A DNA stretch of 64,000 nucleotides from positions 31,994,001 to 32,058,000 of the forward strand of contig NC_079883.1 in assembly GCF_029227915.1 (NCBI RefSeq), in the 5' to 3' direction. The notes beneath the pieces were generated by a model. It was not told the origin of the DNA. It did no database searches and was given only the letters and a program-made list of their open reading frames with translations. How positions within the stretch are numbered: the stretch's first letter is position 1; the number at the start of each line of letters is the position of its first letter. The stretch comes from Hydractinia symbiolongicarpus. Lineage: Eukaryota > Cnidaria > Hydrozoa > Anthoathecata > Hydractiniidae. A program made the position numbers and the translations under genes. Below are positions 37,521 to 51,100 of this stretch, one piece after another.

Positions 37521-39285
37521 TGAAATTATTTTTTCACCACTAAAACGCATAAGACTTGTAGTTTTTAAAAATGTTTTCATTTTTGATGAGACGCTGAATA
37601 AAAGCAGTTTAATCGCCGGCAAACGAAATCCCGAGTTTTCCCGTAAATCCGGGGCTTGGCCCGTATAGTCGAATGTATACAAAGAAAGTACCCAGGGAGT
37701 AAACTCATTTCCCGAACGATTTTTTAAATTTTTTTTTCACCACTAAAACGCATGAAACTTGTAGTTTTCAAAAATGTTTTCATTTTTGATGAGACGCTGA
37801 ATAAAAGAAGTTTAATCGCCGGCAAACGAAAACCCGCGATTTCCCGTAAATCCCGGGCTTGGCACGTATAGTCGAATGTATACAAAGAAAGTACCCTGTG
37901 AGTAAACTCATTTCGAGAACGATTTTTGAAATTATTTTTTCACCACTAAAACGCATAAGACTTGTAGTTTTTAAAAATGTTTTCATTTTTGATGAGACGC
38001 TGAATAAAAGCAGTTTAATCGCCGGCAAACGAAAACCCGCGATTTCCCGTAAATCCGGGGCTTGGCCCGTATAGTCAAAAGTATACAAAGAAAGTACCCA
38101 GGGAGTGAACTCATTTCCCGAACGATTTTTTAAATTATTTTTTCACCACTAAAACGCATGAGACTTGTAGTTTTCAAAAATGTTTTCATTTTTGATGAGA
38201 CGCTGAATAAAAGCAGTTTAATCGCCGGCAAACGAAAACCTGCGATTTCCCCAAATCCCGGCTCGGCCCGCATAGTCAAAGGTATACAAAGAAAGTACCC
38301 AGGGAGTAAACTCATTTCCCGCACGATTTTTGAAATTATTTTTTCACCACTAAAACGCATGAGACTTGTAGTTTTCAAAAATGTTTTCATTTTTGATGAG
38401 ACGCTTAATGAAAGAGGTTTAATCGCCGGCAAACGAAATCCCGCGTTTTCCCGTAAATCCGGGGCTTGGCCCGTATAGTCGAATGTATACAAAGAAAGTA
38501 CCCAGGGAGTAAACTCATTTCCCGAACGATTTTTTAAATTATTTTTTCACCACTATAACGCATGAGACTCTTAGTTTTCAAAAATGTTTTCATTTTTGAT
38601 GAGACGCTGAATAAAAGCAGTTTAATCGCCGGCAAACGAAAATCCGCGATTTCCCGTAAATCCCGGACTCGGCCCGTATAGTCAACGGTATACAAAGAAA
38701 GTACCCAGGGAGTAAACTCATTTCCCGAACGATTTTTGAAATTATTTTTTCACCACTAAAACGCATGAGACTTGTAGTTTTTAAAAATGTTTTCATTTTT
38801 GATGAGACGCTGAATAAAAGCAGTTTAATCGCCGGCAAACGAAAACCTGCGATTTCCCGTAAATCCGGGGCTTGGCCCGTATAGTCGAATGTATACAAAG
38901 AAAGTAACCAGGGAGTAAACTCATTTCCCAAACGATTTTTTAAATTTTTTTTTCACCACTAAAACGCATAAGACTTGTAGTTTTCAAAAATGTTTTCATT
39001 TTTAATGAGACGCTGAATAAAAGAAGTTTAATCGCCGGCAAACGAAAACCCGCGATTTCCTGTAAATCCAGGGCAAGGCCCGTATAGTCAAAAGTATACA
39101 AAGAAAGTACCCAGGGAGTAAACTCATTTCCCGAACGATTTTTTAAATTATTTTTTCACCACTAAAACGCATGAGACTTGTAGTTTTCAAAAATGTTTTC
39201 ATTTTGGATGAGACGCTGAATAAAAGCAGTTTAATCGCCGGCAAACGAAAACCTGCGATTTCCCTAAATCCCGGACTCGGCCCGT

Positions 39286-39335
39286 ATAGTCAAAAGTATA
39301 CAAAGTATAGTCGAATGTATACAAAGAAAGTACGA
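39286..39335 (+). repeat. Out-of-register satellite junction between two HOR copies
   Basis: The sequence runs GTCAAAAGTATACAAAG directly into TATAGTCGAATGTATACAAAG. The GTATACAAAG element therefore occurs twice within about 25 bp, where it should be 203 bp apart. This is the junction of the two 1,825-bp units and looks like the actual crossover point of an unequal exchange at short homology. Confidence 0.8.
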
Positions 39336-41760
39336 GAACGATTTTTGAAATTATTTTTTCACCACTAAAACGCATAAGACTTGTAGTTTTTAAAAATGTT
39401 TTCATTTTTGATGAGACGCTGAATAAAAGCAGTTTAATCGCCGGCAAACGAAATCCCGAGTTTTCCCGTAAATCCGGGGCTTGGCCCGTATAGTCGAATG
39501 TATACAAAGAAAGTACCCAGGGAGTAAACTCATTTCCCGAACGATTTTTTAAATTTTTTTTTCACCACTAAAACGCATGAAACTTGTAGTTTTCAAAAAT
39601 GTTTTCATTTTTGATGAGACGCTGAATAAAAGAAGTTTAATCGCCGGCAAACGAAAACCCGCGATTTCCCGTAAATCCCGGGCTTGGCACGTATAGTCGA
39701 ATGTATACAAAGAAAGTACCCTGTGAGTAAACTCATTTCGAGAACGATTTTTGAAATTATTTTTTCACCACTAAAACGCATAAGACTTGTAGTTTTTAAA
39801 AATGTTTTCATTTTTGATGAGACGCTGAATAAAAGCAGTTTAATCGCCGGCAAACGAAAACCCGCGATTTCCCGTAAATCCGGGGCTTGGCCCGTATAGT
39901 CAAAAGTATACAAAGAAAGTACCCAGGGAGTGAACTCATTTCCCGAACGATTTTTTAAATTATTTTTTCACCACTAAAACGCATGAGACTTGTAGTTTTC
40001 AAAAATGTTTTCATTTTTGATGAGACGCTGAATAAAAGCAGTTTAATCGCCGGCAAACGAAAACCTGCGATTTCCCCAAATCCCGGCTCGGCCCGCATAG
40101 TCAAAGGTATACAAAGAAAGTACCCAGGGAGTAAACTCATTTCCCGCACGATTTTTGAAATTATTTTTTCACCACTAAAACGCATGAGACTTGTAGTTTT
40201 CAAAAATGTTTTCATTTTTGATGAGACGCTTAATGAAAGAGGTTTAATCGCCGGCAAACGAAATCCCGCGTTTTCCCGTAAATCCGGGGCTTGGCCCGTA
40301 TAGTCGAATGTATACAAAGAAAGTACCCAGGGAGTAAACTCATTTCCCGAACGATTTTTTAAATTATTTTTTCACCACTATAACGCATGAGACTCTTAGT
40401 TTTCAAAAATGTTTTCATTTTTGATGAGACGCTGAATAAAAGCAGTTTAATCGCCGGCAAACGAAAATCCGCGATTTCCCGTAAATCCCGGACTCGGCCC
40501 GTATAGTCAACGGTATACAAAGAAAGTACCCAGGGAGTAAACTCATTTCCCGAACGATTTTTGAAATTATTTTTTCACCACTAAAACGCATGAGACTTGT
40601 AGTTTTTAAAAATGTTTTCATTTTTGATGAGACGCTGAATAAAAGCAGTTTAATCGCCGGCAAACGAAAACCTGCGATTTCCCGTAAATCCGGGGCTTGG
40701 CCCGTATAGTCGAATGTATACAAAGAAAGTAACCAGGGAGTAAACTCATTTCCCAAACGATTTTTTAAATTTTTTTTTCACCACTAAAACGCATAAGACT
40801 TGTAGTTTTCAAAAATGTTTTCATTTTTAATGAGACGCTGAATAAAAGAAGTTTAATCGCCGGCAAACGAAAACCCGCGATTTCCTGTAAATCCAGGGCA
40901 AGGCCCGTATAGTCAAAAGTATACAAAGAAAGTACCCAGGGAGTAAACTCATTTCCCGAACGATTTTTTAAATTATTTTTTCACCACTAAAACGCATGAG
41001 ACTTGTAGTTTTCAAAAATGTTTTCATTTTGGATGAGACGCTGAATAAAAGCAGTTTAATCGCCGGCAAACGAAAACCTGCGATTTCCCTAAATCCCGGA
41101 CTCGGCCCGTATAGTCAAAAGTATACAAAGAAAGTACCCAGGGAGTAAACTCATTTCCAGAACGATTTTTTAAATTATTTTTTCACCACTAAAACGCATA
41201 AGACTTGTAATTTTTAAAAATGTTTTCATTTTTGATGAGACGATGAATAAAAGAAGTTTAATCGCCGGCAAACGATAACCCGCGATTTCCCGTAAATCCC
41301 GGGCTTGGCCCGTGTAGTCAAAAGTATACAAAGTAAGTACCCAGGGAGTAAACTCATTTCCCGAACGATTTTTTATATTATTTTTTTACCACTAAACGCA
41401 TGAGACTTGTAGTTTTCAAAAATATTATCATATTTGATGTGACGCTAAATAAAAGAAGTTTAATCGCCGGCAAACGAAAATCCGCGATTTCCCGTAAATC
41501 CCGGACTCGGCCCATATAGTCAACGGTATCCAAAGAAAGTACCCAGGGAATAAACTCATTTCCCGAACGATTTTTGAAATTATTTTTTCACCACTAAAAC
41601 GCATGAGACTTGTAGTTTTCAAAAATGTTTTCATTTTTGATGAGACGCTTAATGAAAGAGGTTTAATCGCCGGCAAACGAAATCCCGCGTTTTCCCGTAA
41701 ATCCGGGGCTTGGCCCGTATAGTCGAATGTATACAAAGAAAGTACCCAGGGAGTAAACTC
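39330..41760 (+). repeat. Block shared with 45,815-48,445, offset about 6,485-6,688 bp
   Basis: The 39,605-41,160 sequence recurs 6,485-6,486 bp downstream (39,605 with 46,090; 40,415 with 46,901). A one-base difference, TCCCGGCTCGG against TCCCGGACTCGG, explains the change in offset. After 47,665 the offset grows by one monomer, to 6,688 (41,428 with 48,116), because the downstream copy has one monomer duplicated. Similarity ends near 41,765 and 48,450. Confidence 0.8.
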
Positions 41761-42001
41761 ATTTCCCGAACGATTTCTTAAATTTTTTTTTCACCACTAA
41801 AACGCATGAGACTTGTAGTTTTCAAAAATGTTTTCATTTTTGATGAGACGCTTAATGAAAGAGGTTTAATCGCCGGCAAACGAAATCCCGCGTTTTCCCG
41901 TAAATCCGGGGCTTGGCCCGTATAGTCGAATGTATACAAAGAAAGTACCCAGGGAGTAAACTCATTTCCCGAACGATTTCTTAAATTTTTTTTTCACCAC
42001 T
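41571..42001 (+). repeat. Two identical adjacent monomers with TTTCTTAAATTTT
   Basis: The monomer carrying GAACGATTTCTTAAATTT occurs twice in tandem (the mark at about 41,768 and 41,971). It directly precedes the second copy of the 4.28-kb duplication. It looks like a single-monomer duplication at the segmental junction. Confidence 0.7.
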
Positions 42002-45000
42002 AAAACGCATGAGACTTGTAGTTTTCCAAAATGTTTTCATTTTTAATGAGACGCTTAATGAAAGAGGTTTAATCGCCATCAAACGAAATCCCGCGTTTTC
42101 CCGTAAATCCGGGGCTTGGCCCGTATAGTCGAATGTATACAAAGAAAGTACCCAGGAAGTAAAATCATTTCCCGAACGATTTTTTAAATTTTTTTTTCAC
42201 CACTAAAACGCATGAGACTTGTAGTTTTCAAAAATGTTTTCATTTTTGATGAGACGCTTAATGAAAAAGGTTTAATCGCCGGAAAACGAAAACCCGCAAT
42301 TTCCCGTAAATCCCGGGCTTGGCCCGTATAGTCGAATGTATACAAAGAAAGTAACCTGTGAGTAAACTCATTACCAGAACGATTTTTTAAATTATTTTTT
42401 CACCACTAAAACGCATAAGACTTGTAGTTTTTAAAAATGTTTTCATTTTTGATGAGACGCTGAGTAAAAGAAGTTTAATCGCCGGCAAACGAAAACCTGC
42501 AATTTCCCGTAAATCCTGGACTCGGCCCGTATAGTCAAAAGTATACAAAGAAAGTACCCAGGGAGTAAACTCATTTCCCAAACGATTTTTTAAATTATTT
42601 TTTCACCACTAAAACGCATAAGATTTGTAGTTTTTAAAAATGTTTTCACTTTTGATGAGACGCTGAATAAAAGAAGTTTAATCGCCAGCAAACGAAAACC
42701 CGCGATTTCCCGTAAATCCCGGGCTTGGCCCGTATAGTCAAAAGTATACAAAGAAAGTACCCAGGGAGTAAACTCATTTCCCGAACGATTTTTTATATTA
42801 TTTTTTTACCACTAAACGCATGAGACTTGTAGTTTTCAAAAATATTTTCATATTTGATGGGACGCTGAAAAAAAGAAGTTTAATCGCCGGCAAACGAAAA
42901 TCCGCGATTACCCGTAAATCCCGGACTCGGCCCGTATAGTTAAAAGTATACAAAAAAGTACCCAGGGAGTAAACTCATTTCCCGAACGATTTTTTAAATT
43001 ATTTTTTCACCACTAAAACGCATGAGACTTGTAGTTTTCAAAAATGTTTTCATTTTTGATGAGACGCTTAATGAAAGAGGTTTAATCGCCGGCAAACGAA
43101 ATCCCGCGTTTTCCCGTATATCCGGGGTTTGGCCCGCATAGTCGAATGTATACAAAGAAAGTACCCAGGGAGTAAACTCATTTCCCGAACGATTTTGTAA
43201 ATTTTTTTTTCAAAACTAAAACGCATGAGACTTGTAGTTTTCAAAAATGTTTTCATTTTTGATGAGACGCTTAATGAAAGAGGTTTAATCGCCGGAAAAC
43301 GAAAACCCGCGATTTCCCGTAAATCCCGGGCTTGGCCCGTATAGTCGAATGTATACAAAGAAAGTACCCTGTGAATAAACTCATTTCCAGAACGATTTTT
43401 TAATTTATTTTTTCACCACTAAAACGCATCAGACTTGTAGTTTTTAAAAATGTTTTCATTTTTGATGAGACGCTGAATAAAAGAAGTTTAATCGCCGGCA
43501 AACGAAAACCCGCGATTTCCCGTAAATCCCGGCTTGGCCCGTATAGTCAAAAGTATACAAAGAAAGTACCCAGGGAGTAAACTCATTTCCCGAACGATTT
43601 TTTAAATTATTTTTTCACCAGTAAAACGCATGAGACTTGTAGTTTTCAAAAATGTTTTCATTTTTGATGAGACGCTGAATAAAAGAAGTTTAATCGCCGG
43701 CAAACGAAAACCCGCGATTTCCCGTAAATCCCGGGCTTAGCACGTATAGTCGAATGTATACAAAGAAAGTACCCTGTGAGTAAACTCATTTCCAGAACGA
43801 TTTTTTAAATTATTTTTTCACCACTAAAGCCCATGAGACTTGTAGTTTTTAAAAATGTTTTCATATTTGATGAGACGCTGAATAACAGAAGTTTAATCGC
43901 CGGCAAACGAAAACCCGCGATTTCCCGTAAATCCCGGGCTTGGCACGTATAGTCAAATGTATACAAAGAAAGTACCCTGTGAGTAAACTCATTTCCAGAA
44001 CGATTTTTTAAATTATTTTTTCTCCACTAAAGCCCATGAGACTTGTAGTTTTTAAAAATGTTTTCATTTTTGATGAGACGCTGAATAAAAGAAGTTTAAT
44101 CGCCGGCAAACGAAAACCCGCGATTTCCGTAAATCCCGGCTTGGCCCGTATAGTCAAAAGTATACAAAGAAAGTACCCAGGGAGTGAACTCATTTCCCGA
44201 ACGATTTTTTAAATTATTTTTTCACCACTAAAACGCATGAGACTAGTAGTTTTCAAAAATGTTTTCATTTTTGATGAGACGCTGAATAAAAGCAGTTTAA
44301 TCGCCGGCAAACGAAAACCTGCGATTTCCCGTAAATCCGGGGCTTGGCCCGTATAGTCGAATGTATACAAAGAAAGTACCCAGGGAGTAAACTCATTTCC
44401 CAAACGATTTTTTAAATTTTTTTTTTACCACTAAAACGCATGAGACTTGTATTTTTCAAAAATGTTTTCATTTTTGATGAGACGCTTAATGAAAGAGGTT
44501 TAATCGCCGGAAAACGAAAACCCGCGATTTCCCGTAAATCCCGGGCTTAGCCCGTATAGTCGAATGTATACAAAGAAAGTACCCTGTGAGTAAACTCATT
44601 TCCAGAACGATTTTTTAAATTATTCTTTCACCACTAAAACGCATAAGACTTGTAGTTTTCAAAAATGTTTTCATTTTTGATGAGACGCTGAATAAAAGAA
44701 GTTTAATCGCCGGCAAACGAAAACCCGCGATTTCCTGTAAATCCAGGGCTTGGCCCGTATAGTCAAAAGTATACAAAGAAAGTACCCAGGGAGTAAACTC
44801 ATTTCCCGAACGATTTTTTAAATTATTTTTTCACCACTAAAACGCATGAGACTTGTAGTTTTCAAAAATGTTTTCATTTTGGATGAGACGCTGAATAAAA
44901 GCAGTTTAATCGCCGGCAAAGGAAAACCTGCGAATTCCCTAAATCCCGGACTCGGCCCGTATAGTCAAAAGTATACAAAGAAAGTACCCAGGGAGTAAAC

Positions 45001-46280
45001 TCATTTCCAGAACGATTTTTTAAATTATTTTTTCACCACTAAAACGCATAAGACTTGTAATTTTTAAAAATGTTTTCATTTTTGATGAGACGCTGAATAA
45101 AAGAAGTTTAATCGCCGGCAAACGAAAACCCGAGATTTCCCGTAAATTCCGGGCTTGGCCCGTATAGTCAAAAGTATACAAAGAAAGTACCCAGGGAGTA
45201 AACTCATTTCCCGAACAATTTTTTATATTATTTTTTTACCACTAAACGCATGAGACTTGTAGTTTTCAAAAATATTATCATATTTGATGTGACGCTAAAT
45301 AAAAGAAGTTTAATCGCCGGCAAACGAAAATCCGCGATTTCCCGTAAATCCCGGACTCGGCCCGTATAGTCAACGGTATACAAAGAAAGTACCCAGGGAG
45401 TAAACTCATTTCCCGAACGATTTTTGAAATTATTTTTTCACCACTAAAACGCATGAGACTTGTAGTTTTCAAAAATGTTTTCATTTTTGATGAGACGCTT
45501 AATGAAAGAGGTTTAATCGCCGGCAAACGAAATCCCGAGTTTTCCCGTAAATCCGGGGCTTGGCCCGTATAGTCGAATGTATACAAAGAAAGTACCCAGG
45601 GAGTAAACTCATTTCCCGAACGATTTTTTAAATTTTTTTTTCACCACTAAAACGCATGAAACTTGTAGTTTTCAAAAATGTTTTCATTTTTGATGAGACG
45701 CTGAATAAAAGAAGTTTAATCGCCGGCAAACGAAAACCCGCGATTTCCCGTAAATCCCGGGCTTGGCACGTATAGTCGAATGTATACAAAGAAAGTACCC
45801 TGTGAGTAAACTCATTTCGAGAACGATTTTTGAAATTATTTTTTCACCACTAAAACGCATAAGACTTGTAGTTTTTAAAAATGTTTTCATTTTTGATGAG
45901 ACGCTGAATAAAAGCAGTTTAATCGCCGGCAAACGAAATCCCGAGTTTTCCCGTAAATCCGGGGCTTGGCCCGTATAGTCGAATGTATACAAAGAAAGTA
46001 CCCAGGGAGTAAACTCATTTCCCGAACGATTTTTTAAATTTTTTTTTCACCACTAAAACGCATGAAACTTGTAGTTTTCAAAAATGTTTTCATTTTTGAT
46101 GAGACGCTGAATAAAAGAAGTTTAATCGCCGGCAAACGAAAACCCGCGATTTCCCGTAAATCCCGGGCTTGGCACGTATAGTCGAATGTATACAAAGAAA
46201 GTACCCTGTGAGTAAACTCATTTCGAGAACGATTTTTGAAATTATTTTTTCACCACTAAAACGCATAAGACTTGTAGTTT
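42002..46280 (+). repeat. Segmental duplication within the satellite, copy 2 (~4.28 kb)
   Basis: This is the partner of 28,441-32,719. I found about eight single-base differences, for example GGGGTTTGG at 43,126 against GGGGCTTGG, GCTTAGCACG at 43,736 against GCTTGGCACG, GCGAATTCCC at 44,931 against GCGATTTCCC, and GAACAATTTTTTA at 45,214 against GAACGATTTTTTA. That is roughly 0.2% divergence. Confidence 0.93.
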
Positions 46281-47462
46281 TTAAAAATGTTTTCATTTTT
46301 GATGAGACGCTGAATAAAAGCAGTTTAATCGCCGGCAAACGAAAACCCGCGATTTCCCGTAAATCCGGGGCTTGGCCCGTATAGTCAAAAGTATACAAAG
46401 AAAGTACCCAGGGAGTGAACTCATTTCCCGAACGATTTTGTAAATTATTTTTTCACCACTAAAACGCATGAGACTTGTAGTTTTCAAAAATGTTTTCATT
46501 TTTGATGAGACGCTGAATAAAAGCAGTTTAATCGCCGGCAAACGAAAACCTGCGATTTCCCCAAATCCCGGACTCGGCCCGCATAGTCAAAGGTATACAA
46601 AGAAAGTACCCAGGGAGTAAACTCATTTCCCGCACGATTTTTGAAATTATTTTTTCACCACTAAAACGCATGAGACTTGTAGTTTTCAAAAATGTTTTCA
46701 TTTTTGATGAGACGCTTAATGAAAGAGGTTTAATCGCCGGCAAACGAAATCCCGCGTTTTCCCGTAAATCCGGGGCTTGGCCCGTATAGTCGAATGTATA
46801 CAAAGAAAGTACCCAGGGAGTAAACTCATTTCCCGAACGATTTTTTAAATTATTTTTTCACCACTATAACGCATGAGACTCTTAGTTTTCAAAAATGTTT
46901 TCATTTTTGATGAGACGCTGAATAAAAGCAGTTTAATCGCCGGCAAACGAAAATCCGCGATTTCCCGTAAATCCCGGACTCGGCCCGTATAGTCAACGGT
47001 ATACAAAGAAAGTACCCAGGGAGTAAACTCATTTCCCGAACGATTTTTGAAATTATTTTTTCACCACTAAAACGCATGAGACTTGTAGTTTTTAAAAATG
47101 TTTTCATTTTTGATGAGACGCTGAATAAAAGCAGTTTAATCGCCGGCAAACGAAAACCTGCGATTTCCCGTAAATCCGGGGCTTGGCCCGTATAGTCGAA
47201 TGTATACAAAGAAAGTAACCAGGGAGTAAACTCATTTCCCAAACGATTTTTTAAATTTTTTTTTCACCACTAAAACGCATAAGACTTGTAGTTTTCAAAA
47301 ATGTTTTCATTTTTAATGAGACGCTGAATAAAAGAAGTTTAATCGCCGGCAAACGAAAACCCGCGATTTCCTGTAAATCCAGGGCAAGGCCCGTATAGTC
47401 AAAAGTATACAAAGAAAGTACCCAGGGAGTAAACTCATTTCCCGAACGATTTTTTAAATTAT

Positions 47463-47868
47463 TTTTTCACCACTAAAACGCATGAGACTTGTAGTTTTCA
47501 AAAATGTTTTCATTTTGGATGAGACGCTGAATAAAAGCAGTTTAATCGCCGGCAAACGAAAACCTGCGATTTCCCTAAATCCCGGACTCGGCCCGTATAG
47601 TCAAAAGTATACAAAGAAAGTACCCAGGGAGTAAACTCATTTCCAGAACGATTTTTTAAATTATTTTTTCACCACTAAAACGCATGAGACTTGTAGTTTT
47701 CAAAAATGTTTTCATTTTGGATGAGACGCTGAATAAAAGCAGTTTAATCGCCGGCAAACGAAAACCTGCGATTTCCCTAAATCCCGGACTCGGCCCGTAT
47801 AGTCAAAAGTATACAAAGAAAGTACCCAGGGAGTAAACTCATTTCCAGAACGATTTTTTAAATTATTT
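47463..47868 (+). repeat. Single-monomer tandem duplication
   Basis: Two consecutive monomers containing ATTTTGGATGAGACG, GAAAACCTGCGATTTCCC and CATTTCCAGAACG appear identical (47,463-47,665 and 47,666-47,868). The related block at 40.97-41.2 kb has only one of them, so the extra copy arose by a one-unit slip. Confidence 0.8.
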
Positions 47869-49329
47869 TTTCACCACTAAAACGCATAAGACTTGTAATT
47901 TTTAAAAATGTTTTCATTTTTGATGAGACGATGAATAAAAGAAGTTTAATCGCCGGCAAACGATAACCCGCGATTTCCCGTAAATCCCGGGCTTGGCCCG
48001 TGTAGTCAAAAGTATACAAAGTAAGTACCCAGGGAGTAAACTCATTTCCCGAACGATTTTTTATATTATTTTTTTACCACTAAACGCATGAGACTTGTAG
48101 TTTTCAAAAATATTATCATATTTGATGTGACGCTAAATAAAAGAAGTTTAATCGCCGGCAAACGAAAATCCGCGATTTCCCGTAAATCCCGGACTCGGCC
48201 CATATAGTCAACGGTATCCAAAGAAAGTACCCAGGGAATAAACTCATTTCCCGAACGATTTTTGAAATTATTTTTTCACCACTAAAACGCATGAGACTTG
48301 TAGTTTTCAAAAATGTTTTCATTTTTGATGAGACGCTTAATGAAAGAGGTTTAATCGCCGGCAAACGAAATCCCGCGTTTTCCCGTAAATCCGGGGCTTG
48401 GCCCGTATAGTCGAATGTATACAAAGAAAGTACCCAGGGAGTAAACTCATTTCCCGAACGATTTTTTAAATTTTTTTTTCACCACTAAAACGCATGAAAC
48501 TTGTAGTTTTCAAAAATGTTTTCATTTTTGATGAGACGCTGAATAAAAGAAGTTTAATCGCCGGCAAACGAAAACCCGCGATTACCGGTAAATCCCGGGC
48601 TTGGCACGTATAGTCGAATGTATACAAAGAAAGTACCCTGTGAGTAAACTCATTTCCAGAACGATTTTTTAAATTATTTTTTCACCACTAAAACGCATAA
48701 GACTTGTAGTTTTTAAAAATGTTTTCATTTTTGATGAGACGCTGAATAAAAGCAGTTTAATCGCCGCCAAACGAAAACCCGCGATTTCCCGTAAATTCGG
48801 GGCTTGGCCCGTATAGTCAAAAGTATACAAAGAAAGTACCCAGGGAGTAAACTCATTTCCCGAACGATTTTTTAAATTATTTTTTCACCACTAAAACGCA
48901 TGAGACTTGTAGTTTTTAAAAATGTTTTCATTTTTGATGAGACGCTTAATGAAAGAGGTTTAATCGCCGGCAAACGAAATCCCGCGTTTTCCCGTAAATC
49001 CAGGGCTTGGCCCGTATAGTCGAATGTATACAAAGAAAGTACCCAGGGAGTAAACTCATTTCCCGAACGATTTTTTAAATTATTTTTTCACCACTATAAC
49101 GCATGAGACTTGTAGTTTTCAAAAATGTTTTCATTTTTGATGAGACGCTGAATAAAAGCAGTTTAATCGCCGGCAAACGAAAATCCGCGATTTCCCGTAA
49201 ATCCCGGACTCGGCCCGTATAGTCAACGGTATACAAAGAAAGTACCCAGGGAGTAAACTCATTCCCCGAACGATTTTTGAAATTATTTTTTCACCACTAA
49301 AACGCATGAGACTTGTAGTTTTTAAAAAT

Positions 49330-51100
49330 GTTTTCATTTTTGATGAGACGCTTAATGAAAGAGGTTTAATCGCCGGCAAACGAAATCCCGCGTTTTCCCG
49401 TAAATCCGGGGCTTGGCCCGTATAGTCGAATGTATACAAAGAAAGTACCCAGGGAGTAAACTCATTTCCCGAACGATTTTTTAAATTTTTCTTTCACCAC
49501 TAAAACGCATGAAACTTGTAGTTTTCAAAAATGTTTTCATTTTTGATGAGACGCTGAATAAAAGAAGTTTAATCGCCGGCAAACGAAAACCCGCGATTTC
49601 CCGTAAATCCCGGGCTTGGCACGTATAGTCGAATGTATACAAAGAAAGTACCCTGTGAGTAAACTCATTTCCAGAACGATTTTTTAAATTATTTTTTCAC
49701 CACTAAAACGCATAAGACTTGTAGTTTTTAAAAATGTTTTCATTTTTGATGAGACGCTGAATAAAAGTAATTTAATCGCCGGCAAACGAAAACCCGCGAT
49801 TTCCCGTAAATCCGGGGCTTGGCCCGTATAGTCAAAAGTATACAAAGAAAGTACCCAGGGAGTAAACTCATTTCCCGAACGATTTTTTAAATTATTTTTT
49901 CACCACTAAAACGCATGAGACTTGTAGTTTTCAAAAATATTTTCATATTTGATGTGACGCTGAATAAAAGAAGTTTAATCGCCGGCAAACGAAAATCCGC
50001 GAGTTCCTGTAAATCCCGGACTCGGCCCGTATAGTCAAAAGTATACAAAGAAAGTACCCAGGGAGTAAACTCATTTCCCGAACGATTTTTTAATTTATTT
50101 TTTCACCACTAAAACGCATGAGACTTGTAGTTTTCAAAAATGTTTTCATTTTTGATGAGACGCTTAATGAAAGAGGTTTAATCGCCGGCAAACGAAATCC
50201 CGCGTTTTCCCGTAAATCCGGGGCTTGGCCCGTATAGTCGAATGTATACAAAGAAAGTACCCAGGGAGTAAACTCATTTCCCGAACGATTTTTTAAATTT
50301 TTCTTTCACCACTAAAACGCATGAAACTTGTAGTTTTCAAAAATGTTTTCATTTTTGATGAGACGCTGAATAAAAGAAGTTTAATCGCCGGTAAACGAAA
50401 ACCCGCGATTTCCCGTAAATCCCGGGCTTGGCACGTATAGTCGAATGTATACAAAGAAAGTACCCTGTGAGTAAACTCATTTCCAGAACGATTTTTTAAA
50501 TTATTTTTTCATCACTAAAACGCATAAGACTTGTAGTTTTTAAAAATGTTTTCATTTTTGATGAGACGCTGAATAAAAGTAATTTAATCGCCGGCAAACG
50601 AAAACCCGCTATTTCCCGTAAATCCGGGGCTTGGCCCGTATAGTCAAAAGTATACAAAGAAAGTACCCAGGGAGTAAACTCATTTCCCGAACGATTTTTT
50701 AAATTATTTTTTCACCACTAAAACGCATGAGACTTGTAGTTTTCAAAAATATTTTCATATTTGATGTGACGCTGAATAAAAGAAGTTTAATCGCCGGCAA
50801 ACGAAAATCCGCGAGTTCCTGTAAATCCCAGACTCGGCCCGTATAGTCAAAAGTATACAAAGAAAGTACCCAGGAAGTAAACTCATTTCCCGAACGATTT
50901 TTTAATTTATTTTTTCACCACTAAAACGCATGAGACTTGTAGTTTTCAAAAATGTTTTCATTTTTGATGAGACGCTTAATGAAAGAGGTTTAATCGCCGG
51001 CAAACGAAATCCCGCGTTTTCCCGTAAATCCGGGGCTTGGCCCGTATAGTCGAATGTATACAAAGAAAGTACCCAGGGAGTAAACTCATTTCCCGAACGA
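49330..51100 (+). repeat. Tandem 4-monomer higher-order repeat, 811 bp, about 2.2 copies
   Basis: TTAAATTTTTCTTTCACC at about 49,480 and 50,291, AAAAGTAATTTAATCGCC at 49,764 and 50,575, TTTTCATATTTGATGTGACG at about 49,939 and 50,750, and TTTTTTAATTTATT at about 50,087 and 50,898 recur 811 bp apart. Confidence 0.88.

Larger units (their letters stand above)
37486..41135 (+). repeat. Tandem 9-monomer higher-order repeat, 1,825 bp, two copies
   Basis: Copy 1 spans about 37,486-39,310 and copy 2 about 39,311-41,135. Both contain a shortened monomer with GAAAGTACGAGAACG (37,502 and 39,327), CCGCACGATTTTTGAAATT (about 38,320 and 40,145), GACTCTTAGTTTTC (about 38,566 and 40,391), AAAGTAACCAGGG (about 38,903 and 40,728) and CAGGGCAAGGCCCG (about 39,068 and 40,893). 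I saw almost no differences between copies. Confidence 0.92.
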
